Positions 1 to 11,700 of a DNA stretch of 64,000 nucleotides are shown piece by piece. Position 1 is the stretch's first letter; every line of letters begins with the position of its first letter. The translations under genes were made by a program, and so were the position numbers. Location of the stretch: positions 11,100,703 to 11,164,702 of the forward strand of contig NC_084713.1 in NCBI RefSeq assembly GCF_033807575.1, read 5' to 3'. The notes beneath the pieces are model-generated. The model saw only the letters and a program-made list of their open reading frames with translations, made no database searches and was not told the origin of the DNA. Origin of the DNA: Cydia pomonella (lineage: Eukaryota; Arthropoda; Insecta; Lepidoptera; Tortricidae).

Positions 1-527
1 ACTTTAGCTGAGGAAATATGGTGATACTTATATCATTCTACTCTACCACGACGTCTATTATCCTCGTAAGGCCCACCATACAAAATTTTCCTATTTTTAA
101 TTTGAACTTTCTAGTATAGTGAATTGGGGTGAATGTAGTTTGTTGGAGAAAGTAATGAAACAAAAGAAATGCGATTCTATTTGATTTTTTGTGAATAAAA
201 AAACATTAATAAATTTTTGGGAACTGATGAAGTTAAAGTGACGTCACGAAGTTTGTGACCACCCCCTCCCGCTTGTCACAACATGTCACATTTTCTTGAC
301 CCCCTCCCTCCCCCTACACGTGTGATACAATTAATGGATGACGCCTAATCAATTTAAGTTTTTTTTTTTATATTCCTAGATATGATTTTGAATACTAAGT
401 AATGTCATGCTGAATTTTAATAGAAAAAATCATCTATTAAACAAAATAAAATAAACTGTTACAATGACACTGTGTTATATTTAATCCTCCTCCTTTGTTA
501 TAGTGATTGAATATAAATTATAAAAAA

Positions 528-1000
528 AACCGGTCAGGTGCGAGTTCGTTTTACTCGCGCCCCGAGGGTTCCGTACAAAGTTTGAATTATCTCATGTAGC
601 TATAACGGCGAAAGACTTGATAAGAAGTACCTATACTAAGTATAATTGTGTACAACGCCATCTATTTACATTTTCCTCCATATTTTTTTTTTTGTAATGT
701 ACGATTTGAGCTCTTTAAAATGATACCCCACTTGACCTAGTCACTAGACTTTGAAATTTTGCCCCCTCTTAATTCATATATTGGCAAAGATATTGGTAAT
801 TTTCCATAGTAAATAAAAATAATACTTTCAATGTGTCTGCGTTGGCGTTGTTAATAACTATTCCAAATTTCAAATCAACAGCTTAAGTGGTTCTCGATAT
901 ATTTATTATTCTGGCTGTTACAGACAGACAGACAGACGGACGGACGGACGAACAGAGTCTCACCCGGTTCCATTTGTACCTTTTTGGTACGGAGCCCTAA
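528..1000. repeat. 'agggttccgta' dispersed repeat with inverted ends
   Basis: The segment opens with cggtcaggtgcgagttcg and gagggttccgtac and closes with ggtacggagccc, the inverse of the opening motif. Just inside the right end is a CAGA/CGGA tract at about 921-950. The same combination recurs at least five more times in this window, which marks it as a dispersed non-coding element rather than unique sequence. I do not assign a superfamily. Confidence 0.65.
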
Positions 1001-1065
1001 TAACGACCGGTTCTCCATACAAATGTATCTCCCATTTTCTTCTATGGATATTGACACTATGGAAA

Positions 1066-1410
1066 ATAATTTTACATAATTTGATGTACAGTCACGTCTG
1101 AAAATATCGATACGAAAAAAATGCCAAAAAATATAATATATACACTACCTTAATATATGGGCAATAAAGTCGTGTATACATATTTTTGGCACTTTTTTTC
1201 GTATCGATATTTTTAGACGTGACCGCATATTAATCATAGCTATGTTCCTTCGTTTAATTTTTTTTTGATTTCTTAATTATTGTACAAAATACGTGACAAT
1301 AACGAGTTACATGTTACTATTTATTGTTTATTTATTTCTACTTTCGTAAAAAATCACTCGAAGAGGCATAGCTGTGGTAGATGTACCTTGGATGTACCTA
1401 CATCAAATTG
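1066..1410. mobile_element. Foldback MITE, interrupted by a second MITE
   Basis: The left end (tttacataatttgatgta) is mirrored by tacatcaaattgtctc near 1400, and 'catagctatg' near 1235 is mirrored by 'gcatagctgtgg' near 1365. An uninterrupted relative with the same ends lies at 46452-46680. Comparing the two shows that 1089-1225 is a later insertion. Confidence 0.6.
1089..1225. mobile_element. Nested MITE with long terminal inverted repeats
   Basis: Both ends carry an inverted repeat of about 45 bp: cagtcacgtctgaaaatatc with tacgaaaaaaatgcc at the left, and the mirror ggcactttttttcgtatcg, ttagacgtgac at the right. The loop between them is only about 50 bp. It sits inside the foldback element at 1066-1410. 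Insertion at a TA dinucleotide is suggested on the left but not clear on the right. Confidence 0.7.
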
Positions 1411-1445
1411 TCTCAAAATACTCTCATCCCACTTGTTTTTATGGT

Positions 1446-1528
1446 AGAGGATGCAAACGAGCAGACGAAACACCTGATGGTAAGCGATTACTGCCGCCCT
1501 TAGACACCTGCAATACCATATGGGTTGT
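1446..1528 (+). repeat. Dispersed motif fragment ('gcagacgaaacacctgatgg')
   Basis: The string gcagacgaaacacctgatgg, then taagcgattactgccgccc and acacctgcaatacc, matches from memory a short module scattered through moth and butterfly genomes, often in transposon ends. It gives a chance 72-codon open frame that I do not consider a gene. The family name is not known to me. Confidence 0.5.
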
Positions 1529-1649
1529 AAGTGCGTTTGAAGGTGGTATCGGTCCGGAAATATCGCAGGCTACAGTATATTGCACAATATAATAAATAAA
1601 GTACAAATGGCGAACTTAATGACTAAAGGCATTCTCTGCCAGTCGACTC

Positions 1650-1806
1650 GCCCACCGAGGGTTCCGTACTTTTTAGTATTTCTTGTTATAGCGGCAACAG
1701 AAATACGTTAGCTGTGAAAATTTCAACTGTCAAGACGGACAGACGGACGGACAGCGGAGTGTTAGTAATAGGGTCCCATTTTACCCTTTGGGTACTGAAC
1801 CCTAAA
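1650..1806. repeat. 'agggttccgta' repeat, short copy
   Basis: cgagggttccgtac at the left and gggtactgaaccct at the right are inverted relative to each other, with gacggacagacggacggac at about 1735. The internal sequence is shorter than in the copy at 528-1000, so this is a deletion derivative of the same family. Confidence 0.6.
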
Positions 1807-2070
1807 AACAGGATAAGGAACTTAAAACAATCTTAATCGTCTTCTGCCAAGTTGCTGGCTCGAATACTAAAAGTAAGAATACATACTTAATATATCGATA
1901 ATAAACTATCGACATTTCGTACAGTAATAATTAAACTAAGGTTTAACTATAACGCTTTGATTCTTTATAAGTCACGATTTTATCGTCACGACACATAATG
2001 AAACGAAGGGATAGTTCGGATTATAAATAATAATACATAAATTATAAAATATGTATTATCCATTAGCACT

Positions 2071-2245
2071 TCTAGAGTCAGACCAAGCAAGCTAATTTGG
2101 CAACGATTTTGATAACCAAGCCAAGCCTGTGCAAGTGTTAAGTACCTAAACGTCATAATTTCATAGAATTTTGACGTTTAAAATAACACATGCACTGTCT
2201 GGGCTGTCAACATCGCTGCCAACTTATCTGGGTCTGAGTCTAGGA
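2071..2245. mobile_element. Small MITE with TAGAGTCAGACC-like ends
   Basis: Left end tctagagtcagaccaagc is mirrored by ggtctgagtctagga at the right. Between them, acgtcataatttcatagaat and ttttgacgttta form an inner inverted pair. It has no coding capacity and lies about 260 bp upstream of the conserved SP1 promoter block. Confidence 0.6.
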
Positions 2246-2507
2246 TGTTTTATTTTTAGTGTAAATATCTAAGCTTCAATTAATCACTATTCCGTTCCAC
2301 TGTGTAGCGCTTATCGATATATAACATGATTAAAATTGACCGGTCCCATCCACAGCATGTTTACGCACACATACACGACAGTGTAACCACCAAAACAGCT
2401 ACGGCTTGAGTATTCAATTCTGTATTGAGAACAGACAACATTGGGGCCTTGGTTTTCTTTACCTACGTTTCAAAAAAGACATCAACATGTAGAAAGTAAA
2501 ATCTTCT

Positions 2508-2629
2508 TACCGTCAACCGACGTGTCTATATGACAGAATTGGGACACAATGTCATTATTGATAGTTTATTCTACACTCCACACATCAGGTCTTTTATTTG
2601 GAAATTATATTATATAAAATGTTTAAATT
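2508..2629 (+). promoter_or_regulatory. Conserved 5' flank of SP1
   Basis: This block aligns with the flanks of SP2 and SP3: taccgtcaaccgac, then ATGACAGAAT and ATGTCAT, then a run ending in TATATAAA and an upstream ATG. In SP1 the two palindrome halves (2530-2535 and 2550-2555) are pushed apart by extra bases, so it is less symmetrical than in its paralogs. The start site cannot be placed from sequence alone; the TATA-like string lies too close to the ATG to be its core promoter. Confidence 0.55.
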
Positions 2630-2797
2630 ATGTACAGAGTGTTAACTATACTGAGCTTAGTGAATCTATTCATGCCGCTGGCAGAGTCAAAATATACAAA
2701 TACCGAAGATCCAGGAACGTCTACAAGTAAAAATGAAGATATCGTGTTTCGGATTGTTAACGGAGTACCTGCAAAATTAGGTGCGATCCCTTACCAG
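2630..2797 (+). CDS. SP1 exon 1: signal peptide and activation site
   Basis: 56 codons from ATG to IPYQ, donor cag|gtaaag, phase 0. Hydrophobic VLTILSLVNLF core, then a propeptide and VFRIVNG. Another ATG at 2619 overlaps this start in a different frame and meets TAA after eight codons. Confidence 0.85.
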
Positions 2798-5700
2798 GTA
2801 AAGACTTTTAAAACGACATTTAACAAGATAATCGGTCCTTATTTACCTTTATTACGCTTAGAACATACTGCGATTAATTTGTTGCGGTTTCAGAATCGCA
2901 AGTGTGACGTACGGCATGCTTCATTAGCGCACGCACTTACAAGACATTAGACTGAACACGCAAGAAATTAATCGCAGTGCGTTCTAAGCCTTACTCATAT
3001 TTCCCTCATGTAATTTCAAACACAATTTTGTATTGTTTATGAGTATACAATTGTATTTATAATCAATAGACTATTATTTGATAAGTAGAATAATCTAATA
3101 CATATTGCGATTTTATAAAATAATAATTAAAAGAGTTTTTTTATTTAAATATATGTTACAATAAATATTCGTCAGTATTCGATACCGACTGTAGCGAAGC
3201 GTCTCCGTATCTAATAAATTTAATCAGTTTTAAGCAACGCAAAGACAGACGCAAGACATAAGTCTATCCCTACAGCTCACAGAGTCACTAGTGTATACAA
3301 AGTGTCCTGATACTACCGATGACAATGATGGCTGTATTTTAAAGGTATCGCTGAAAGCACCCATCGGTAGAAACAATTACATGAGCTTTTGCGGCGGTTC
3401 TGTGATCGCGGTAAACAAGGTTCTGACAGCGGCGCATTGTGTCACAGATGATGGAAATATATGCGATAAATTGTGTAAGACGTAAGTTGATATAAGTATG
3501 CAGTACACCAAAAATTCGCCACTAGCTCAGCGCCGCCGCCGCCTCAATTTTATCCATACTTTTTAGAAAAGTTCATCTAACTAAAAACATTTTCATGTAA
3601 AATGTTGCCAAGACGAAACCATAAGGCTCGCACTGTCAAAAAGTTATCAGATCTCATGTAGAGCCAAACTTTTAACCCTACAAGCCCTAACTTCACAAAC
3701 TCTCCACATCTTATTATTAGTCAAAATGTGTGGCTTGGCCGTTTCGTTACTACAAGAACTATTGCATTACGGAAAAGTAATGAACAGTGAATATATTTTT
3801 CCCGTTACGCCTATGTGATGGGAGCGAAACGGCCAAGCCACATATTTTGACTAAGGTGTAGAGTTTGTAAAGATAGGGTGTTACGGACAGCATGGACCCC
3901 TGCCGAGACGAATGCTCGGACGGTACAGACCCGGGCCGGAAAGAATTGCCTAACGCGTAAAACTAAATAAAATAGCTATAGGGTGCCTAGCTATAGGATA
4001 GGAATAAGTTGACACAAACACACTTTGTATGATTGACTTGTCGGTCGATTGACTAGAAACAGGATAAAATTGTGGTCGCTATGAAAATAGCGTTTTGTGT
4101 CAGCTTGTTACGTGACGTCATCACCGCGGGTGAGCGGCCGGTGCGATCGCTGCGGAAGCCGGAAGCGTACTGAGCGGCGCGGACCTCGGTGCGCGGTATT
4201 TATATGTTCGGGTCGAGGCGACCCAATTTCACCTGATTTCTCCCAAGTTAGGCTTTCCCCAGGGATCGTAGTGACCTGTATAGATAGAACATAGGATTAG
4301 CTATCCGTAGACACAAACATTGTAAGCATTGGGCCTAGAATTATCGAGATATTAAGACTTAAAGTTATTTTTGTATGGAGTTGAACTATCGATGAAGATA
4401 ATTCTTATATTCATGAATATTTTCAGCTGAAACTGGTATAATAGGGTAGATCTTCGTAAATGCTTTCTAAAAAGGTACGGTTCATCACTGAAAACCTCAG
4501 GGTTCCCGAGATAAACCCGAAAAGGTGGTTAAATACGGGGAAAGTTCTACGCCCAATGCGAGAAAGAGATAGCACAAGAAAGAGAAGTCCACGTAACGAG
4601 GCCGTTCTCGAATTATCTGGAGTTACTTTCGAGACCTCGTATTCGCCCTATATAAGCAGGCGAGATACGGCCTGCGGACAGTGAGTTAGTACAGTCAGTT
4701 CAGTTCAGTTCAAGCGATCGGAAAACAAAAAGGAAAAGTGAGGAAAAAGTGAAAGTGCCCTAAAGTTGTGATCAGTATTAGTGGTAATAGTGGTTTTAGT
4801 GCTAGTTACGTGGACCGCTTAGTTATTTTACCTTAGTAAGTACTAGAATAACGTTATAGTGAAAATGCCTATAGTGTTAGTGTTTTAGTGCTTAAGTTTG
4901 GTGCCTAAGGTCTAGACTAAGTGTGTGCTAGTGCTAAATAAATAAGAGTCTAATTAAGTGGTGTTTGTTTGACGCTCCAACTACGTCCCACCGTGGGAGG
5001 AATTGGATTTCCGAACCAGCAGGCTCCGTAAATAAATATTAAACTGAGTTATCGCTGAGAGCTGACTCCAGGGTGTCCTCTGGCGGTTACAGTTTTTGGT
5101 CCTTCGAACCGGATCCTGAAATTCAGTGGGACCTAGTAAGTTTCAGTGAGTACAGTGAGTGTCTAATTAGATTCTTATTGGACTAATACTGAACAGTGGA
5201 AACTGTGTTGTGTGAATATTGTGTGTGACTGACGAACCGTGCAGTGAACTGTGTTGTGAACTGTGTTGTGAAGTGTTAATAATGTCGGGAAGTAACTCGA
5301 AAATGGGAGTTACAACAAGATCGCAGTCGGACCGCACCAGGAACGAGCGGGAACGTACGACCTCCACGGATACCACGGGTCGCGTATCAGAGGTCGCGGA
5401 GCGGGCAACGGACACGTCGGGAGGGTCTAGCCAGCGCACCGGGAGGCCGTTAACGACGGCTACCGGAAGGGAGTCGACGGCTAGCCCTCCATCTAGGGGG
5501 GAACACCGCGAGGACGTCGAGGGCACCGGGTCAAAGGCCATCGACGAGGAAGCAGAGGCGGGTTCCAAATCTTCGCCGCCGGTACTAGGGAAGGCTAAGG
5601 CCGAGGTACCACTGACAAAGGCCGTGAAGATAACTGTCCACAAGGGGCCTCCGCGTTCACCGTCTGTGATCGAGCGGTTTAATCAACGGCGGATTGAGCG

Positions 5701-8700
5701 ACGCCGCGCCGAGCGCGAACAGTTGAGCGCGCAGTCAAGGAGAATGTCGCCCATTTCCGAGGGGGAGAGTAGGGCGGCGGAGGAGAGGCAAGAACCTCCG
5801 CGCACCACACCCCTACCTCCAGCACCCTCGCCTAAGAAAAACGCACGGAATGAAGGGTCGTCGGTCAAATCTGCATCATCAAGGGGTTCACACATCAGCA
5901 GTCTATGTTCAAGCAAAATAAAAGAGCTTCAATATATAAAAGAAAAAAAGAAACTGGAACTGAAGCTCAGGGAGCTCGCTCTGGAACGCGAGATGCTTGA
6001 CATAGAATATAAGCACCGTCTTAACGTCGTGGTTAACGAATATGGGTCACTTTCGGACACCTCCGTGGCATCATCACGCGGGAGTAGCCCCAAGCGACGA
6101 GTACGAGCCGAACCCGAGAGCCGAGTCAGCGAGTGGCTTAATGACATTGGAGAGATCGTCGAGACGCCGCATCGCCCCCACGACGACCCGCCTCGCGTTC
6201 GCGTAGAGACGCTACCCGTGCCGACACGGGCCGAGCGCGCCCGATCGCCGCCGCGCGGGCCGCGAGCTGAGTACCGATCGCCGCCGCGCCAGCCACGGAA
6301 AGGGGATAGATCGCCGCCGCGCAGACCGCGCAATGAATATCGGGCGCCGTCACCGGTAGAGCCGCCGCGACGATCACAATACGAGTACCGTGCGCCGTCG
6401 CCCTTAGAGCCAGAGATGGGGCCGTCGCGACCACGCAACGAGTACATGGAGTCACGAACTGAACCACAAAGGGATTACTTCGCGTCAACGCCGTTCACTC
6501 CTCATACTAAACTAAGGTCGTCGGTAGAGCCGCCGCCGAGTGACGCGGCTACTGCATTTAATAGGCTCGCCGACCAATTAAGGGACGCCGTACGCACAAC
6601 GCCGCCAAAACAATGCTACGAGCTGCCACCTTTCTCGGGCAACCCGAACGAGTGGTTATTATTTTATAATGCCTACAGCGAGTCAACTCGACGCTACAAT
6701 TTTAGTGCATTCGAAATCATGGCAAGGCTTCGAAATTGTTTACGTGGGGATGCACGCCAATGCGTGCAACATCTATTATCAACGTCGACAAAGCCAGATT
6801 TAATAATGAAATTGTTGAAAAAGAACTTTGGAAGGATTGACCTTTTAGTCGATAAAGCGCTAGAAGAGCTTAAACGTCTGCCGCCTGTGGGTCCTAGTGC
6901 CATAGATTTAAATAACTTTGCTACAAAAGTCGTCAATATAGTAAGCACCTTGTGTGAACTGGATAGTAAAAATTACAGTAACAATCCTTTGTTGGTAAGA
7001 GAAATAACCGATCGTCTGAGTCCCCACTTACGAAGCAGATGGTGTGCATATGCCCAAGAAAATATAAAGAATGGTAAATGTGAGCTTATGCTCATGGCGG
7101 ATTTTCTCATCGAGGAAAGCGACGCCGAGTTAGAGTTCTCACACGCTCGGCTACCTACAAGCAATATGAAGAGGAGGGAAACGGCAGCGAAGGAAACTGC
7201 CCGCCCATCAACGACGAGCCAACAAGTCCAGGGAAGTAGACGTCCACAGCGGGCGCAGTACCACGCCGAGCAGGCATACACGACGGGTAACGCCGAGGCG
7301 CGGCGTGTACCCTGCCTATGTTGCGGCGGTGGCCACAGAACCCCGGAGTGCAAGCGGATCTTGGCCATGGACATAGGAGCTAGATGGGACTGGGCCAGGA
7401 GTAACACAATATGCTTCAGATGCCTAAACAGCAAGCATAGAAAGACTAAGTGCCATGACAAACCTTGTGGAATCGACGGATGCACTTTTAGGCATCATAA
7501 GTTGCTGCACGAGGGAAAGGCGCAGGAAGTGACGCGTGAACGCCGGCCGCCACCAGTGTCCCGCGCGGCCGCACCCTCTTTGCAGCCCACCGCCAGCCTA
7601 GGGTCCGGACATACGCCGGCGGTTATAGCACAAGAGCCGGACACTGTTACGAACACTACGGAGTATGTGAATAACACAACCACGGTGTTCCTCAAAATGG
7701 TTCCCGTCACCGTAGAGGGTCCTAAGGGGAAGGTGGACACCTACGCTATGTTGGACGACGGGTGCACTATAAGCCTGATTCAGACAGACGTAGCGGACAC
7801 CGTAGGAGCTACGGGACCTGCCACGCCGCTATGTCTCGCAGGCGTAAGCAATATGGAAGCAGAGCCTGAAATAAGCAGACAGGTGAAGGTGCGCGTATGC
7901 GGAAAGGGCTTGGAAACCGCATACGATCTCGTCTTCACGACGGTACGACGTATAGGCCTACGCACGCAACGGATGAATAAGAAAATCATGGAACTGGAAC
8001 ACTTCAAAAATATACCGACTGCGTGCTATGAAGAGGCTATACCTAAATTGCTTATCGGCATCGACCAATGGCCTGTGCTACTACCACAGGAAGCAATCGT
8101 CAGGGGTCTGGACGAGCCAGCGGCAGTGCTAACTGGGCTTGGCTGGGTGATCTTCGGGGGAAAACCACGGCTGGTTATTCCCAAGGAGGGCGAGGAACAC
8201 CTGATGCTGCACTGCCGCGAGAGGGATGAGAACCTAGACTCCATGCTACGAGATTATTTCAACATAGATTCGCTGGGAATAAAAAACGTTACAAAGGTGG
8301 ATCCGCAAGTCCAAAGGGCCATGGATATTTTGGACAGAACAATAAAGAAAATCAACGACAATGGACCACGCTATGAAGTAGGTCAGCTATGGCGGGACGA
8401 CGAACCACGAATGCCACCGACCATACAAACTGCAATGTGTCGGTTAAGGAGTATCGAGAGAAAGATGGATCGGGATCCGGCATTCGCTGAGAGTTACAAG
8501 GAACAAATTGATAATTTATTAAAGAAAAAGTACGCCGAGCCACTGCAGGAGCCGCCAGATAGCAAGATAGCGTGGGTGTTGCCGCATTTTGCGGTAACTA
8601 ATCCGAATAAACCGGGAAAGATAAGGCTAGTCTTCGACGCTGCGTGTCGCGTTCAAGGGAAATGCCTAAACGATTTTCTTTTAGAAGGACCGGATCTACT

Positions 8701-11700
8701 ACAGTCAATTATAGGGATTCTCTTTCGGTTCCGCGAAGGGCAATTTGCAGTTGTGGCGGATCTACAGGAAATGTTCCTCCAAGTAAAAATGAGGGCCGAG
8801 GATCAACCGTCACAAATGTTCTTTTGGAGAGGGGACCGCCGGACAGGGAATCCGCAATTTTACAAAATGACGAGCATGCTTTTTGGTGCAGCAAGCTCAC
8901 CATTCCTGGCCCATAGCGTCAGAAATAGAAACGCTATGGACAACGCTGATGAGTTCCCGGATGCTGTGGAAGACATCACACGTAATCATTACATGGACGA
9001 TTACGTAGCCAGCTACCCGGATGAGAAGGAACTCTTACATCGTGCTACGCAAGTTGCGTCGTCTCACGCCAAGGGAGGGTTCCAGTTACGAGGGTGGACT
9101 TCAAACAGTGTGAAGCTACTCCAGCAGATCCCGACGGAGTTACACGCAAGTACACCGGCACAGCTCGGCAAAGGCAAGGAAAATAAGATCCTCGGGATGT
9201 ACTGGAACCCTGAAACCGACCAGTTGGGTTTCAACACAACAATGATAAGGGTACCGGCCGAAGTGAAGGAAATGATACAGACGCCTACGAAGAGGCAAAT
9301 GTTATCGGCCGTGATGTCAGTATATGACCCACTTGGGCTGTTAAGCCACTATACTATAACAGCAAAAGTTCAGCTGCAAAATCTGTGGGCCAAGAAGCTG
9401 GACTGGGACTCTCCACTGCCAGAAGAGGATAAGCGTGACTTTGAGGCCTGGCTGCGAGCTCTGGATAGCGTCGCGAAGCTCAGGATACCAAGATGCTATC
9501 TTTCAACGGGGGCAGTGGCGAGAAGGGAACTACACGTGTTCGTGGACGCCAGCACCAAAGCATACGCATGCGTGGCGTACTGGCGAGTAGCCTCAAATGG
9601 CGGGGAGGCCCAAGTGAGCCTAATCGCGGCAAAAAGTAAGGTTGGGCCAACGAGGCAACTCAGCATACCACGCATGGAACTTCAGTCGGCGCTCATCGGG
9701 TCAAGGCTACAGCAGACCATCCGGGAGGAGCACCGTCTGACACCAGATCAGGTCATCATGTGGACAGACTCAAGGACGGTGCTACACTGGGTCCGCAACG
9801 ACGCAAAACGATACAGCGCCTATGTAGCCAACCGCTTAGGTGAAATAGCGGAACTGACAATACCAAAACAATGGCGCTGGGTTCCCACAAAAGAAAATCC
9901 GGCGGATGAAGCTACCCGCCCGGATAAAGATCGACAAGTGACCTTCGAAAGCCGATGGTACCAAGGACCAGACTTTCTTAAGCGCCCTGAGGAAGAATGG
10001 CCACAGGAAAACGTCAAGGCAAATATTGAAGAAGACCTTCCCGAGTATGAGGAGGTTGCCTGTGCTGCTCATGAGGAGCCAAAAGTCAACAAGGAGCCGA
10101 TTCCAGACATCGAGCGATTCTCGGACTATAATCGTTTGGTGAACGCAACGGCACGAGTCTTCCAATTTCTCGATTGTCTCAGGAACCGACAACGACAACC
10201 ACTGCAGGTCATACATAGGAAGAAGGCGGAGCATCTACTTTTCCAATATGCTCAACGCACAAGCTTCCCTGAGGAGTATCGGAATCTGTCTAAGGGCGAA
10301 CCAGTCAGCCACAAAAGTCGACTGCATGAATTGGACCCAGTATTAGGCCCAGACGGACTGATACGTATGCGAGGACGGCTCAACGCAGCGCCAGTACTAG
10401 GGTTAGAGAAGCAGCCAATCATATTGGACGGGAGGCATCAAATAATTAGATTATTAATTGAACGCGCGCATAAGGAAGCTGGACATGCAAATAATGAACG
10501 AGTTGTGAATGATCTACGACAGCTCTACTGGATCATTCACCTACGGCCAACGGTGCGCATGGTGGCTGGCAAGTGCCGCCTATGCGTGTTAAGGAGAGCG
10601 CAACCAAAGGTGCCAGCAATGGGAGACTTACCGCTGGCTAGAATCCAGCCGTACAAGAGGCCATTCACGAACACGGCAGTGGATTTATTTGGACCATTAA
10701 CAGTGACCATCGGACGAAGGCATGAAAAAAGATGGGTTGCATTGTTTACATGCTTAACGACGCGAGCCATACATCTGGAGATCGTCCATAGTCTCTCAAC
10801 GGACTCGGCGATAATGGCTCTCAGGCGACTAGCGGCACGACGAGGATGGCCCGCAGTCATTTACAGCGACAATGCAACGAACTTCAGGGGAGCGGACGTC
10901 GAACTACGCAACGCCTACAAGGAGTGGTTACCAGCACTTCGAGAGTTCGGCGTACAACACAACGTCACATGGAAGTTTATTCCACCCGGTGCACCTAACC
11001 AAGGCGGAGCTTGGGAAAGATTAGTACGCTCCGTAAAGAACGCCCTAACAGCAACATTACACACAAAGGCACCCAAAGAAGAATTGTTGCTGACCATATT
11101 GGCAGAGGCAGAAAATACTGTCAACGCACGGCCACTGACCCATGTTTCAGTGGACCCGAGGGATGAGGAAGCGTTGACACCGGCTCATTTTCTCCTGGGA
11201 GGCTCAACGGGAGCTCCATCGACCGGACCGTGCGAGGAAGCGGACCGCAGGACTTGGCGGGCCAGCCAAGCTTTGGCCGACCACTTCTGGCGAAGATGGA
11301 TACGGGAGTACCTGCCAACACTCGCACCACGCCAATCATCAAATAACAGGGTCAGGCCAATCCAGAAGGGCGACTATGTAATAATAGTGGACGGAAATCT
11401 GCCGCGCAATGTGTGGCCACGCGGCATCGTCACCCAGGTGTACCCAGGACCGGATGGTGGAATACGATCGGCTGACGTGCAAACCCGAGGAGGCGTGTTC
11501 CGGAGGCCCGTCACAAAGTTGGCTGTCCTACCGTTGCAACAGGAGCAGTCGCAGGAGCGTCAGCGGGGGCAGACTGTTACGGACAGCATGGACCCCTGCC
11601 GAGACGAATGCTCGGACGGTACAGACCCGGGCCGGAAAGAATTGCCTAACGCGTAAAACTAAATAAAATAGCTATAGGGTGCCTAGCTATAGGATAGGAA

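Larger units (their letters stand above)
1..2507. other. Intergenic sequence upstream of SP1, mainly repeat relics
   Basis: I find no host coding exon here. The stretch is AT-rich and holds two 'agggttccgta'-type repeats, a foldback element interrupted by a second foldback element, a short dispersed motif and one MITE, listed separately. The first 520 bases and about 1807-2070 show nothing I can name. Short open frames in it lack splice context or family resemblance. Confidence 0.6.
3879..5091 (+). repeat. 5' LTR of the BEL/Pao element
   Basis: 1,213 bp, TG...CA. It contains a TATA box (4649-4655), an insect-type TCAGT start motif at about 4695 and AATAAA signals at 4937 and 5031, so it should drive the element's transcript. 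Short open frames of 65 and 74 codons occur identically in both LTRs and are not counted as genes. Confidence 0.93.

Noticed and set aside
2611..2618. TATATAAA just before the SP1 ATG as a core TATA box
   Set aside because: A start site 30 bp downstream would fall after the ATG and remove the signal peptide; the same string is absent in SP2.
4097..4684. Two open frames (65 and 74 codons) in the 5' LTR, repeated identically in the 3' LTR
   Set aside because: They are identical only because the LTRs are. They have no family resemblance and overlap LTR promoter sequence.
5167..11342. Many antisense open frames within the BEL element
   Set aside because: They are shadows of the GC-rich gag-pol frame and show no domain or start context.
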